Below, piece by piece: positions 1-6,992 of a stretch of 64,000 bases of DNA (position 1 is its first letter; the number at the start of each line of letters is the position of its first letter). Origin of the DNA: Ruminococcus sp. (GTDB taxonomy: Bacteria; Bacillota; Clostridia; Oscillospirales; Acutalibacteraceae); assembly GCA_017403985.1 (NCBI GenBank), contig JAFRDE010000020.1, positions 186,001-250,000 of the forward strand, read 5' to 3'. Below the pieces are notes generated by a model. The model did no database searches, had not been told where the DNA came from, and was given only the letters and a program-made list of their open reading frames with translations. The translations under genes were made by a program, and so were the position numbers.

Positions 1-227
1 GGCTCGATCGCCTGTGCGCTGTTCATTTCAACGACAGTAAAAATCCCTGCGGCTCACACAAGGACCGCCACGAAAAGCTCGGTCAGGGATATATCGGCAT
101 AGAGGCGATGAGAAAAATCGCCCTCCACCCGGCTCTGCGAGGTAAGCCGTTCATCCTCGAAACGCCAAACGACGATCAGGGATACATCGACGAAATTCGG
201 ACCGTCAAAAGCTGGATGGAAAACTGA
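1..227 (+). CDS. nfo: Endonuclease IV (deoxyribonuclease IV), C-terminal part
   Basis: Only the last 74 codons are in the window (frame starts at base 3); the stop is TGA at 225-227. The visible sequence contains the family signature [20 protein letters not shown] followed by GYIGIEAM and FILETPNDD, which carry metal-ligand His, Asp and Glu residues of the AP endonuclease IV TIM barrel. The enzyme cleaves DNA at abasic sites in base-excision repair, in the cytoplasm. The gene is closed by a hairpin terminator at 244-287. The N-terminal part lies upstream of the window, so its completeness cannot be judged. Confidence 0.92.
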   Translation, partial: LDRLCAVHFNDSKNPCGSHKDRHEKLGQGYIGIEAMRKIALHPALRGKPFILETPNDDQGYIDEIRTVKSWMEN

Positions 228-243
228 AATATTTTATACACAT

Positions 244-287
244 AAAAAAAGCGACTGTGCATTTAATTGCGACAGCCGCTTTTTTTT
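244..287 (+). terminator. Rho-independent terminator after endonuclease IV
   Basis: GCGACTGT (251-258) pairs with ACAGCCGC (272-279) with one mismatch, preceded by an A run and followed by eight T. With A and T runs on both sides it may also stop minus-strand transcription through the spoVAD remnant. Confidence 0.8.
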
Positions 288-289
288 GT

Positions 290-690
290 TTATTCAACTC
301 GCAGATTGATCAGATGCGCGATAGACAGGATGCTTTGCTTCTGCATAACGGTAGTCGGACTGAGCAGCGCGCCCGTCGGGACAAAGAGAATGTTGTGAAA
401 CACCCCCTCGCGCATCTTGTCAAGAATAAATCCGCACAGTACCGACGCGCAGCAGCCGCACCCCGAGCCTCCCGCGTGGACGTCCTGACTCTCGTCAAAA
501 ATCATCACGCCGCAGTCGCTGTGACGCTCGCCGAGATTAATGCCTTTCTCCTCCAACAGATCCCGCAGGAGCCGTGATCCGACCCTACCCAAGTCTCCGG
601 TAAATATCATGTCATAGTCATCCACCACAGTCCGGGACGCATCCAGATATAGACTTATGGTGTCCGCTGCAGCAGGTGCTGGTGGTATAC
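290..690 (-). pseudogene. spoVAD: spoVAD remnant (C-terminal third of stage V sporulation protein AD)
   Basis: The reading frame from about 690 down to the stop at 290 encodes PAPAAADTISLYLDASR, then DYDMIFTGDLGRVGSRLLRD and later DVHAGGSGCGCCASVLCG and PTGALLSPT. These are the conserved C-terminal blocks of SpoVAD, which takes part in dipicolinic acid uptake into the spore. SpoVAD is normally about 340 residues; only about 130 are recognisable here. Upstream of 690 the frame stays open by chance through a hairpin-rich repeat with no SpoVAD homology, and no spoVAC or spoVAE neighbour is seen. I read it as a decayed or truncated copy. A functional copy elsewhere in the genome cannot be excluded. 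Confidence 0.8.
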
Positions 691-791
691 TGGGAACAAA
701 TATACAGGGAAAGGAGGTGATAGAAGCTACCATTTCATAGAGAGCTGACGCACAATGACTGAAGGTTGCCAAATCTCCCTTTCTGTCAACT

Positions 792-899
792 GTCATTGCG
801 AAGCCCCAATGGGGCTGTGGCAATCCCACAAACAGGAGCAGCCGTTTTCCAAGGCTCCCTTTGGTAAAGGGAGCTGTCAGCGCAAGCTGACTGAGGGAT
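792..899. repeat. Composite hairpin repeat of the dispersed intergenic type
   Basis: Three hairpins follow each other. AGCCCC (802-807)/GGGGCT (811-816) lies inside ATTGC/GCAAT (795-799/820-824). GCTCCCTTT (854-862)/AAAGGGAGC (866-874) has a three-base loop. GTCAGC (876-881)/GCTGAC (886-891) has a GCAA loop. From memory, sequences of this kind are scattered many times between genes in gut Clostridia; function unknown. It sits where spoVAD homology breaks off. Confidence 0.6.
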
Positions 900-943
900 T
901 GCATTAATTGACCGAGCGCAGCGAGAAACAATAATCTGTAAAC

Positions 944-965
944 AGTATACCGTCTTGAATCCAAT
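944..965 (+). repeat. 22-bp inverted repeat, left copy
   Basis: Bases 944-965 are the exact reverse complement of 2691-2712 (22 of 22). The two copies bracket the antitoxin-like gene, the candidate RNA and the small ORF. The right copy ends 25 bp before the start codon of the large serine recombinase, so recombination sites are possible but unproven. Confidence 0.7.
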
Positions 966-989
966 CTAAAACACGAAAGGAAATGCCCC

Positions 990-1262
990 ATGTCAAAAGT
1001 CAAAATCACCATCAACGCCAACACCCTCTTCCCTATCTCCGATCTCAAAAAGCATCTGAAGGAAGTCTTCACCGCCGCCGAAAAGCTCGGTTCCGCCATC
1101 ATTACCAAAAAGAACCGTCCCGCCTATGCTCTCATCCGGCTCGACGATAATGAACGCAAAGATTACGTCAGCAGCGAAGCGCTTGCCGAACAGATCGCCC
1201 GCGTCCGTTCCGATGCCAAAGGCAAACTCACCACCGAGCTGAATTGGTGGGAAACACCGTAA
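990..1262 (+). CDS. Phd/YefM-like antitoxin, orphan
   Basis: A 90-residue protein, start chosen because AAAGGA lies 8 bp before the ATG. The N-terminal half (ISDLKKHLKEVFTAAEKLGSA, then IITKKNRPAYALI) matches the Phd/YefM layout: a first beta strand, a helix that docks the promoter DNA, and the KNGRPVAVL-like strand. The C-terminal tail would neutralise a toxin in known systems. No Doc or YoeB/RelE-type toxin gene follows within the next kilobase; an imperfect hairpin ends the unit at 1281-1324. It may therefore be an orphan antitoxin, a regulator, or the remains of a pair. Family assignment is from motif shape only. Confidence 0.6.
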   Translation: MSKVKITINANTLFPISDLKKHLKEVFTAAEKLGSAIITKKNRPAYALIRLDDNERKDYVSSEALAEQIARVRSDAKGKLTTELNWWETP

Positions 1263-1280
1263 AACCATCATATTACATAT

Positions 1281-1324
1281 CGGAAACAGCGGAGCGCGAT
1301 AAAAACCTTTCTCCGCTATTTCCG
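1281..1324 (+). terminator. Hairpin after the antitoxin-like gene
   Basis: CGGAAACAGCGGAG (1281-1294) pairs with CTCCGCTATTTCCG (1311-1324) with one mismatch. There is no T run after it, so termination is likely but not certain. Confidence 0.45.
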
Positions 1325-1424
1325 ATGTTCCGGCGTCATTATTTACGTCGCCATACAAAGAATAATCCCCTGACACGAAAGAGAAGGCACGCATAAAAAT
1401 TAGAACAAAATTTCCAAATAGCTA

Positions 1425-1453
1425 TTGACAAACCTTTTTCGTTGTGATACAAT
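1425..1453 (+). promoter_or_regulatory. Consensus sigma-A promoter
   Basis: TTGACA (1425-1430), a 17-bp spacer and TACAAT (1448-1453). Predicted transcription start near 1460. No coding frame with a ribosome site follows for several hundred bases; instead a series of hairpins follows, so this probably drives a non-coding RNA. Confidence 0.8.
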
Positions 1454-1459
1454 ACGTTT

Positions 1460-1641
1460 CACAATTGAATCATCAATAGCCTGACCTCATCCAGAGATCA
1501 GGCATCATCTAACGGAATATCCCGATTAGATTTACCGCATTGCGGAAATACATATTTTGGCACGGAGAACATCTCCGCCGCTCTCGGCGATAGAGCAAGC
1601 GCTCTATGGCTTTGTATTTCTGCCGTGCGGATTTTTGTTTT
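1460..1641 (+). ncRNA. Candidate structured non-coding RNA, about 180 nt
   Basis: Behind a consensus promoter lie successive near-perfect hairpins. They are GCCTGA/TCAGGC (1479-1484/1498-1503, inner CTC/GAG), ATCTAACGG/CCG-A-TTAGAT (1507-1515/1522-1531), and CCGC/GCGG (1535-1538/1542-1545). A closing stem GCAC/GTGC (1560-1563/1625-1628) then encloses three arms: GGAGA/TCTCC (1564-1568/1572-1576), GCCG/CGGC (1577-1580/1585-1588) and ATAGAGC/GCTCTAT (1590-1596/1601-1607, loop AAGC). A T-rich tract at 1632-1641 could end the transcript. I do not recognise the family. It lies between the 22-bp inverted repeats and upstream of the recombinase. Confidence 0.55.
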
Positions 1642-1713
1642 TGCAGAGTTTTACGTGTTTACATATGTACCTTGACAACAAAACAGTAACGTATCTTCTA
1701 CCTTCCCTGCGGT

Positions 1714-2130
1714 GCGTGTAACATGGGAACCACGCGAGCTGACGGAGCCATTGAGTATGGCGAGTGCTCATAACAACTCTGATACCGGGGCGCAATCTCC
1801 GGTATGGGCGATGACAGCCGTAGGGCGATAATGATACTTCCGTCCAGTCACAGTCCGAGCAGTAACCATTCTGTCGCAGGCAATGAGGGCGGCCGGCAGG
1901 AACCGGTGGTGAGATTCCAATGCGGTCAAAGGCATGACCGGAAGATACGTTTTCCCGATCGATTCACAAAGAATCGGACGGGAGTTTCAACATCCCTCCC
2001 CGCTACAATTCTATCCATTTTCTGTCGTATCAATTGATGGTTCATGCGCCGATTGTTGCTTTTGACGAACGCTGCGTGGATTCGATTTTTAAGCAGGAGA
2101 AAGAAGGGCGGCTTGCTTTTCGCCGCCCTT
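1714..2130. other. Hairpin-rich non-coding stretch, possible continuation of the structured RNA
   Basis: No convincing gene is visible between 1642 and 2375. More hairpins are: GCGTG/CACGC (1714-1718/1731-1735), GCCAT/ATGGC (1747-1751/1757-1761), ATACCGG/CCGGTAT (1782-1788/1799-1805), CGGTCA/TGACCG (1923-1928/1935-1940), CGATTC/GAATCG (1960-1965/1971-1976) and AAGGGCGGC/GCCGCCCTT (2104-2112/2122-2130). The last lacks a T run. Short ATG frames here look incidental. The stretch may be a second structured RNA, part of a larger one, or the left part of the recombinase element. Confidence 0.4.
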
Positions 2131-2375
2131 CGATTGACAACGGACGGCAACGCCGACCGTTAAGCCGTTTTGAAGGCTTTCAGATTACCTGTTTTAGGTG
2201 GCTTGCTTAGGAAATCAGGCAGAAAAGGGTGGCTTGCAAAAGCAGTTTATCCAATGTTTGAGCCATCTTTACAGGTGCTGCTTCGAACGGCAGATTAAAT
2301 GTTGCACAAAAAAGAATACAACGAAACAAAAACACCAACAATAAAAACGAACAAGTCAAACTGAGGTGAAAAACG

Positions 2376-2558
2376 ATTACCGATTTGAATAATCAAAACA
2401 CAACAACAAAACAAATACCTTCCATTCCGGAAGAGGAAAGAGAAACGGCTTACCCCTACACCGTGACTGTCGGCGACACAACCGTGAGACTGCGTTTTAA
2501 TAACGATAACGATCTCACTTTGCTCTTAGCAAACGCCTTCAGCACGATGCTGGGTTAA
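2376..2558 (+). CDS. Small protein upstream of the recombinase (TnpW-like position)
   Basis: A 60-codon frame with a good ribosome site (GAGGTG, 2363-2368) 7 bp before an ATT codon at 2376; a TTG at 2385 is the other possible start. The N-terminal part is low in complexity (N, Q, T rich), followed by PYTVTVGDTTVRLRFNNDND and LLLANAFSTML. Small genes in this position and with a similar valine-rich core (TnpW family) accompany Tn4451-type recombinases, but I cannot confirm homology. It ends 179 bp before the recombinase start. Confidence 0.5.
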   Translation: MTDLNNQNTTTKQIPSIPEEERETAYPYTVTVGDTTVRLRFNNDNDLTLLLANAFSTMLG

Positions 2559-2690
2559 GTCCCGTAAATCTAATAATCGGTGATAAATCCTTTGCGGGCA
2601 GAGAGTAAATACCCGTACATTTATCGCATTATTAATTGAGATTTCCTGATCTTTCCACTTGCTTTATCCGCGGCAGTGTGCTATGTTTGA

Positions 2691-2712
2691 ATTGGATTCA
2701 AGACGGTATACT
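2691..2712 (-). repeat. 22-bp inverted repeat, right copy
   Basis: Exact reverse complement of 944-965. It lies between the small ORF and the recombinase, 25 bp upstream of the recombinase ATG. Confidence 0.7.
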
Positions 2713-2737
2713 ACCGAAACACTCAAGGAGGTATACC

Positions 2738-4351
2738 ATGTATTATTACGCAAATGAGCAGCCTCCGCAGGTTCTGAAAACCTACAGGGCTGCTCTTTAT
2801 ATTCGGCTGTCGCGCGACGACGGCGACAAGCCCGAATCCGACTCCGTCGTCAATCAGAAAAAGCTGCTCACCCACTTCGTCGAAAGCCAACCGGACATCG
2901 AACTCGGTGAGATCTATGTGGACGACGGCTTTTCGGGCGCAAACTTCAACCGCCCCGACTTTCAGCGCATGATGACCGACCTCTACGCGGGCAAGGTCAA
3001 CTGCGTGATCGTCAAGGACAGCTCGCGCTTCGGCAGAAACGCCAGCGAAAGCGGGCGTTATATCGGCGAGGTGTTCCCGCGTCTGCAGGTGCGCTACATC
3101 GCCGTCAATGACGCGATCGACTCCGGCAAAAGTCAGGGCGCCGCCATCGACTTTCTCAACAACTCCATGCGCGGGATGATCAACGAATACTACGTCGCCG
3201 CCAACTCCGAAAACATCCGCTCCACCCTCAATATGGAACGCCGGCGCGGCGACTTCATCGGCTCCTTCGCCAAATACGGCTACAAAAAAGGCCCGTCCGA
3301 TCACCACAAGCTGGTGATCGACGAGCCTGCCGCCGAAAACGTGAAACTGATATTCAAGATGTATCTGAGCGGCATGGGGATCCGCGCGATCGTGCGGTAT
3401 CTCAATGACAACGGCATCCCGAATCCGTCGACATATAAAAAGCTGAACGGGATGAACTTCAAAGCACGGACCATCGGTGATTCGTCCCTGTGGAGCGACA
3501 AAACCGTCCGACGTACCCTGCAGGACGAGATGTACATCGGCAACATGGTGCAGGGCAAATGCCAAAAGATCAACTACAAGAGCAAGGCGACACGCGAATG
3601 CCCGCCCGAGGAATGGATTCGGGTGCGCGATACGCATGAGCCGATCATTGACAAAGATGACTTTGAGCGCGTGCAGCAGATGCTCGGTAAGCACGTCAAA
3701 GGCTCCGCCAAAAGCGGCAGTGTCGACCTCTTTGCAGGTCTGCTGAAATGCGCCGACTGCGGTCACGCACTGATCAAAAAAACCAACCACAATCCTGATA
3801 AGGATTACACTTACTACCGCTGTTCAACCCACTGCAAATGCAAGAGCGCCTGCTCCGCGCACACGATCCGCTTCGAGCGGCTGTATCACTGTGTGCTGTA
3901 CTGCATCCAACAGATGGTGGATATCGCCGTCGACGCCGATGAGGTAATCGATGAAATACGGCGGAACCAAGCCGTCGCTAAAAGCACCGTCGATATTGAA
4001 AAGCAAATCCAGTCGCAGGAGCAGGAATTGGATAAAGTCAAAAATCTCCTCGCCGACCTCTACCCCGACTTCAAAAGCGGACTCATCAACGCCGACCAGT
4101 ACCAAATCAACAAAGAGAAGTACGAACAGGAGCAAGCGCGATTGCAGGCGAACATCGACAACCTCAAAGCGTCCTTTGCCGATTCCGACGCTCCGAATAA
4201 AACGAATGACTTCATCGAACACTTCAAGCGTCACGGCAACATCGATGCTCTCACCCGTCCGATCCTGGCCGAGCTCATCGACCGCATCGTCGTTCATCAG
4301 GACGGCACCTTAGATATCACCTTCAACTTCTGCGACGCCTTTCAAACGTAA
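2738..4351 (+). CDS. Large serine recombinase (TnpX type), 3' end replaced by IS66
   Basis: The ATG at 2738 is chosen because AAGGAGG precedes it by 7 bp. The 537-residue protein has an N-terminal resolvase domain (YIRLSRDDG, nucleophile Ser25; DSSRFGRN with Arg97 and Arg100), then the recombinase domain. A zinc ribbon (CADCG, then YRCSTHCKCKSACS) starts about residue 345, followed by a long charged coiled-coil region. Such enzymes excise and integrate mobile elements. The present stop codon (4349-4351) is formed by the terminal bases of the IS66 insertion. Before insertion the frame would have run on through 6907-6943 and ended with QTAQESAKEKQSA. Loss of about 12 residues at the far C-terminus may be tolerated, so activity is uncertain. 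Confidence 0.93.
   Translation: MYYYANEQPPQVLKTYRAALYIRLSRDDGDKPESDSVVNQKKLLTHFVESQPDIELGEIYVDDGFSGANFNRPDFQRMMTDLYAGKVNCVIVKDSSRFGRNASESGRYIGEVFPRLQVRYIAVNDAIDSGKSQGAAIDFLNNSMRGMINEYYVAANSENIRSTLNMERRRGDFIGSFAKYGYKKGPSDHHKLVIDEPAAENVKLIFKMYLSGMGIRAIVRYLNDNGIPNPSTYKKLNGMNFKARTIGDSSLWSDKTVRRTLQDEMYIGNMVQGKCQKINYKSKATRECPPEEWIRVRDTHEPIIDKDDFERVQQMLGKHVKGSAKSGSVDLFAGLLKCADCGHALIKKTNHNPDKDYTYYRCSTHCKCKSACSAHTIRFERLYHCVLYCIQQMVDIAVDADEVIDEIRRNQAVAKSTVDIEKQIQSQEQELDKVKNLLADLYPDFKSGLINADQYQINKEKYEQEQARLQANIDNLKASFADSDAPNKTNDFIEHFKRHGNIDALTRPILAELIDRIVVHQDGTLDITFNFCDAFQT
4340..4347. repeat. IS66 target-site duplication, left copy
   Basis: TTTCAAAC, identical to 6899-6906 on the other side of the element; 8 bp is the usual IS66 duplication. 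Confidence 0.92.
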
Positions 4352-4372
4352 GCGTCAAACAAGGTAAAGAAA

Positions 4373-4410
4373 CATCCGCCACAGATGCCGGTTTGGTACT
4401 GTGGCGGATG
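4373..4410. terminator. Hairpin near the left end of IS66
   Basis: CATCCGCCACAG (4373-4384) and CTGTGGCGGATG (4399-4410) form a perfect 12-bp stem 19 bp after the tnpC stop. On the minus strand it is followed by a T-rich stretch, so it probably terminates the IS66 operon. Confidence 0.65.
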
Positions 4411-4428
4411 AGATTATTTGTGGATAAT

Positions 4429-5997
4429 TTATTCAGTTGAGTGTGTCGCTTTTGTATGGCAGTTATCCGGTGTGTTCCACGGCAGGAGGATATCAATGGA
4501 TTCATTCTCCTGCAGATTCGGCGCCTTTGTGAAAACACACTTGAGATACTCGTATGGATCGAGGTCGTTTTCCTTAGCCGTTTCGATGATGCTGAAGGCT
4601 GTCGCGCTTGCCTTTGCACCCGACGGTGTATTGGCAAACAACCAGTTTTTTCTGCCGATAACGAAAGGCTTGATGCTTCTCTCGGCACGGTTGTTGTCGA
4701 TCTCCAGCCTGCCGTCTTCAATGTATCGGCGCAAGTACGGCTCTTCCTCAATCAGATAATTGACCGCCTTACCGAGCTTGCTCTTCGGCGCAATGTTCCG
4801 AAGAGATTTTGCCCACGCAAAGAACGCGTCCAGAAGCGGTTTTGTTTGCTTCTGTCGCTCTTTCGGCCTATCTTCCGGACTCTCGTCCTTCAATTTCTTT
4901 TCAATCACATACAGCTTACCGCAGTAATCCAGAGCTATAGCCGCTGTCGATCCCTTGCGCTGTTCTTCCGGCAGAACCTCCAGTGCTTCACAGAATCTTC
5001 TTCTGGCATGTGCCCAACAGCCTACGATAGTGACGTCGTCAATACCTCGATACGCCTTGTAGCCGTCTGTATGCAGATAACCTTTGAACTCTTTCAAAAA
5101 GCTTTCGGCATTCTCCGCCTTGCGGTTCGGCCGGTAGTCATAGAGAACGATCGGTGTCTTACAGCATCCGCTCGTCCTGTAAAGCCACATGTAGCTCTTG
5201 GTCGCTGTCGGCTTATCCTTTGTTTTGAGAACCTGTAAGGTAGTCTCGTCCGCATGGAGAACACTTTCTTTGAGGAGCAGCTCTTTCATTCTCTCATACA
5301 GCGGCTCCAGCCAAAGCTTTGAAGCGGTGATTAACCAGTTTGACATCGTCTGTCTCGACAGTTCAATGCCCCTCTGCTTCAATTCCTGTTCCTGGCGATA
5401 GAGCGGTGAGTGCATTACAAACTTCTGCGTCATCAGATGCGCGATCGCCTGAGCAGAAGCAAAGCTGCCTTTGATGACAGGATTCGGCTGAGGTGTTTCG
5501 ATCACCGGAGTATCTGCTTCATTCTCATGACACTTTTTGCATGCGTAGGTAAAGTATACGTCCTCACGGATTCTTACCTGTGCAGGGATCATCTCCAGAT
5601 GCTTGGTTACCTTTTTACCGATGACCTCCATTTCTTCGCCGCACTCGGGACATTTGCGCTCTTCTTCACTGAGTTTATGCTCAACGGTATAGGTCTCGAT
5701 GTTCTCAGGGAGCTTGTCGAAGCAGCCGTTCTTTTGCTTGCGCTTATACTGTTCTACCGTGATCTCCGTATTCCTGTTCTCGGTATCCTCCAGCGCTTCT
5801 GCTTCATTGAAGAACAGAGACATTTGCTCATAGAGCTGTTCTGTGCGCTCTGAGTTTGAACCAAAGGTTTTCTTCTTCGAGATCTGCAGCTGTTCTTTCA
5901 GCCAGTTCAATTCGGATTCGAGCTGAGCGCAATGCGATTTCAAAGACTCATATTCAGCTTTAGAGATGGTGACAGTCTCACTGTTGTTCTTGCTCAT
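4429..5997 (-). CDS. tnpC: IS66 transposase TnpC
   Basis: This 522-residue DDE transposase is the catalytic protein of the IS66 element. It has an N-terminal leucine-rich coiled coil (residues about 10-40), a zinc-binding part (CPECG at 116-120, CKKC at 153-156), and the catalytic triad visible as LHADET (Asp250), LHTDGYKAY (Asp311) and DNNRAER (Glu439). Length is normal for the family. No frameshift was seen. It lies 90 bp downstream of tnpB and is closed by the hairpin at 4373-4410. Confidence 0.95.
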   Translation of the reverse strand: MSKNNSETVTISKAEYESLKSHCAQLESELNWLKEQLQISKKKTFGSNSERTEQLYEQMSLFFNEAEALEDTENRNTEITVEQYKRKQKNGCFDKLPENIETYTVEHKLSEEERKCPECGEEMEVIGKKVTKHLEMIPAQVRIREDVYFTYACKKCHENEADTPVIETPQPNPVIKGSFASAQAIAHLMTQKFVMHSPLYRQEQELKQRGIELSRQTMSNWLITASKLWLEPLYERMKELLLKESVLHADETTLQVLKTKDKPTATKSYMWLYRTSGCCKTPIVLYDYRPNRKAENAESFLKEFKGYLHTDGYKAYRGIDDVTIVGCWAHARRRFCEALEVLPEEQRKGSTAAIALDYCGKLYVIEKKLKDESPEDRPKERQKQTKPLLDAFFAWAKSLRNIAPKSKLGKAVNYLIEEEPYLRRYIEDGRLEIDNNRAERSIKPFVIGRKNWLFANTPSGAKASATAFSIIETAKENDLDPYEYLKCVFTKAPNLQENESIDILLPWNTPDNCHTKATHSTE

Positions 5998-6087
5998 GAA
6001 CGCCCAACTTTTCTGCTTTATATTTTATGTGTTTATTATACCACAAAAGCAGTAAAAAGTCCAGTGTTTATGCGGGTTTATGAGCGT

Positions 6088-6441
6088 TTATCCGAACTTT
6101 ATTTTCTCCATTTTTCGGTGTGCCTTCGGTTGCTGAATACTCAATCCTTCCATCAACCAGCGGTACTGTTGAGCAGTAATGCCGAGCGCCTCGTTCTCGC
6201 TGCGCGGCCACTGGAACTTGCCCTTTTCAAGCCGCTTGTAGAGCAAGAGAAAACCGTCGCCCTCCCAGTAGAGTGCTTTGATTCTGTCGGTTCGCCTGCC
6301 GCAAAACAGGAACAGCGCATCGGAACACGGATCAAGATGGAACTGCTGTTCAATGATAGTCGCCAGACCGTCGATACCACGACGAAGATCGGTGTAGCCG
6401 CAGGCGAGGTAGACCTTCGATCCGCTGAAATCGCTCAACAT
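6088..6441 (-). CDS. tnpB: IS66 accessory protein TnpB
   Basis: A 117-residue protein with the TnpB/Orf2 signature GSKVYLACGYTDLRRGIDGLA, then FLFCGRRTDRIKALYWEGDGFLL (shown here in part). In IS66 elements it is needed for transposition, but its biochemical role is not settled. The start codon overlaps the end of tnpA by 7 bp, which suggests translational coupling. Confidence 0.93.
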   Translation of the reverse strand: MLSDFSGSKVYLACGYTDLRRGIDGLATIIEQQFHLDPCSDALFLFCGRRTDRIKALYWEGDGFLLLYKRLEKGKFQWPRSENEALGITAQQYRWLMEGLSIQQPKAHRKMEKIKFG

Positions 6442-6764
6442 GACTTAAGCACGCGAAACAGCGCGGCGAGTGTAGCTTCATCCGCGCCGTTGTGTACTTC
6501 AGCACAGATATTACCGACTCTTACTGACGCCGCGATATTGCTGTGAATACTTTCATCGAAAGATAACGGGACTTCAACGAACTGAGAACTCTTTTGCAGC
6601 GCTTTCCATACTCTTTGCTGGCGGTAGTGGAAGGTGCTGATAGCGATCTGATGCTGCTCACACCACGAGCGCACGCTCAGCCCGCTGTTGCGGCACTCTT
6701 CAACCTGCCGCGACCATTCCGCAAGATTATTGTTCTCCTTAATGATTTGTATGCCTTTTGACAT
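6435..6764 (-). CDS. tnpA: IS66 accessory protein TnpA
   Basis: A 109-residue protein whose first half reads as a small helix-turn-helix of the Orf1/IS3-like type: EWSRQVEECRNSGLSVRSWC, then HQIAISTFHYRQQRVW. It is the first gene of the IS66 operon and likely binds DNA or regulates the operon. A GGTGG sits just before its ATG. A 47-bp near-palindrome lies 20 bp upstream of the start. Confidence 0.88.
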   Translation of the reverse strand: MSKGIQIIKENNNLAEWSRQVEECRNSGLSVRSWCEQHQIAISTFHYRQQRVWKALQKSSQFVEVPLSFDESIHSNIAASVRVGNICAEVHNGADEATLAALFRVLKSC

Positions 6765-6783
6765 GATTCCACCCCGTGCGAAT

Positions 6784-6830
6784 GTGTGCGATTGTAGCCG
6801 TTCATATACAACGGGCTACAATCGCACACT
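6784..6830. repeat. 47-bp near-palindrome upstream of tnpA
   Basis: GTGTGCGATTGTAGC-CGTT on the left pairs with AACGGGCTACAATCGCACAC on the right, with one bulged base and a short loop. It lies inside IS66 between the right terminal repeat and tnpA. Possible roles are blocking read-through into the transposase, an operator, or a transposase binding site. Confidence 0.75.
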
Positions 6831-6898
6831 TCGTTTTTGCTTATATTCTCGCACATTTGTCGGGCGGAGTTCAATACGGTGGTTTATTTGACGGTTAC

Positions 6899-6943
6899 TT
6901 TCAAACAGCACAGGAATCAGCGAAAGAAAAACAGTCTGCGTAA
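6899..6943 (+). pseudogene. Displaced 3' end of the serine recombinase gene, with right IS66 target duplication
   Basis: Bases 6899-6906 repeat the TTTCAAAC duplication. Removing the IS and one duplication restores the recombinase frame: ...DAFQ followed by TAQESAKEKQSA and a TAA at 6941-6943. The tail is directly followed by the old terminator at 6949-6984. It is no longer translated with the recombinase. Confidence 0.88.
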
Positions 6944-6948
6944 GCTAC

Positions 6949-6984
6949 AAGCGGTCGAGCTAACCACTCGACCGCTTTGTTTTA
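6949..6984. terminator. Shared terminator, recombinase end and polysaccharide operon end
   Basis: AAGCGGTCGAG (6949-6959) and CTCGACCGCTT (6967-6977) form a perfect 11-bp stem followed by TGTTTT on the plus strand. It lies between the original recombinase stop (6943) and the rfbB stop (6993), so it can end both converging transcripts. Confidence 0.8.
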
Positions 6985-6992
6985 TTAATCAT

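Larger units (their letters stand above)
4348..6898 (-). mobile_element. IS66-family insertion sequence, complete, 2551 bp
   Basis: The left end reads GTAAGCGTCAAACAAGG inward from 4348. The right end reads GTAACCGTCAAATAAACC inward on the minus strand from 6898. These imperfect terminal inverted repeats start with the IS66-typical GTAA. Perfect 8-bp duplications (TTTCAAAC) flank it. It carries the standard tnpA-tnpB-tnpC set on the minus strand, all apparently intact. It inserted into the last codons of the serine recombinase gene. Confidence 0.95.

Noticed and set aside
257..577. Plus-strand frame of 106 codons
   Set aside because: Lies antisense to the SpoVAD fragment and begins in the terminator hairpin.
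1880..1945. Resemblance to the conserved core of a cobalamin riboswitch (AACCGGTGGTGAGATTCC then GCGGTC)
   Set aside because: The rest of the consensus (the B12 box CAGGAGACCTGC-like part and upstream core) was not found and no B12 gene follows.
1604..2037. Open frames at 1604-1795 (minus) and 1804-2037 (plus) in the hairpin-rich stretch
   Set aside because: No ribosome sites, Arg/Ser-rich composition and full overlap with strong RNA-like hairpins.
2687..2712. TTGAAT with TATACT as a recombinase promoter
   Set aside because: The spacer is only 14 bp; too short for a normal sigma-A promoter.
2723..3790. Long minus-strand frame of 355 codons opposite the recombinase
   Set aside because: Mirror frame of a GC-rich gene; the plus strand has clear resolvase motifs.
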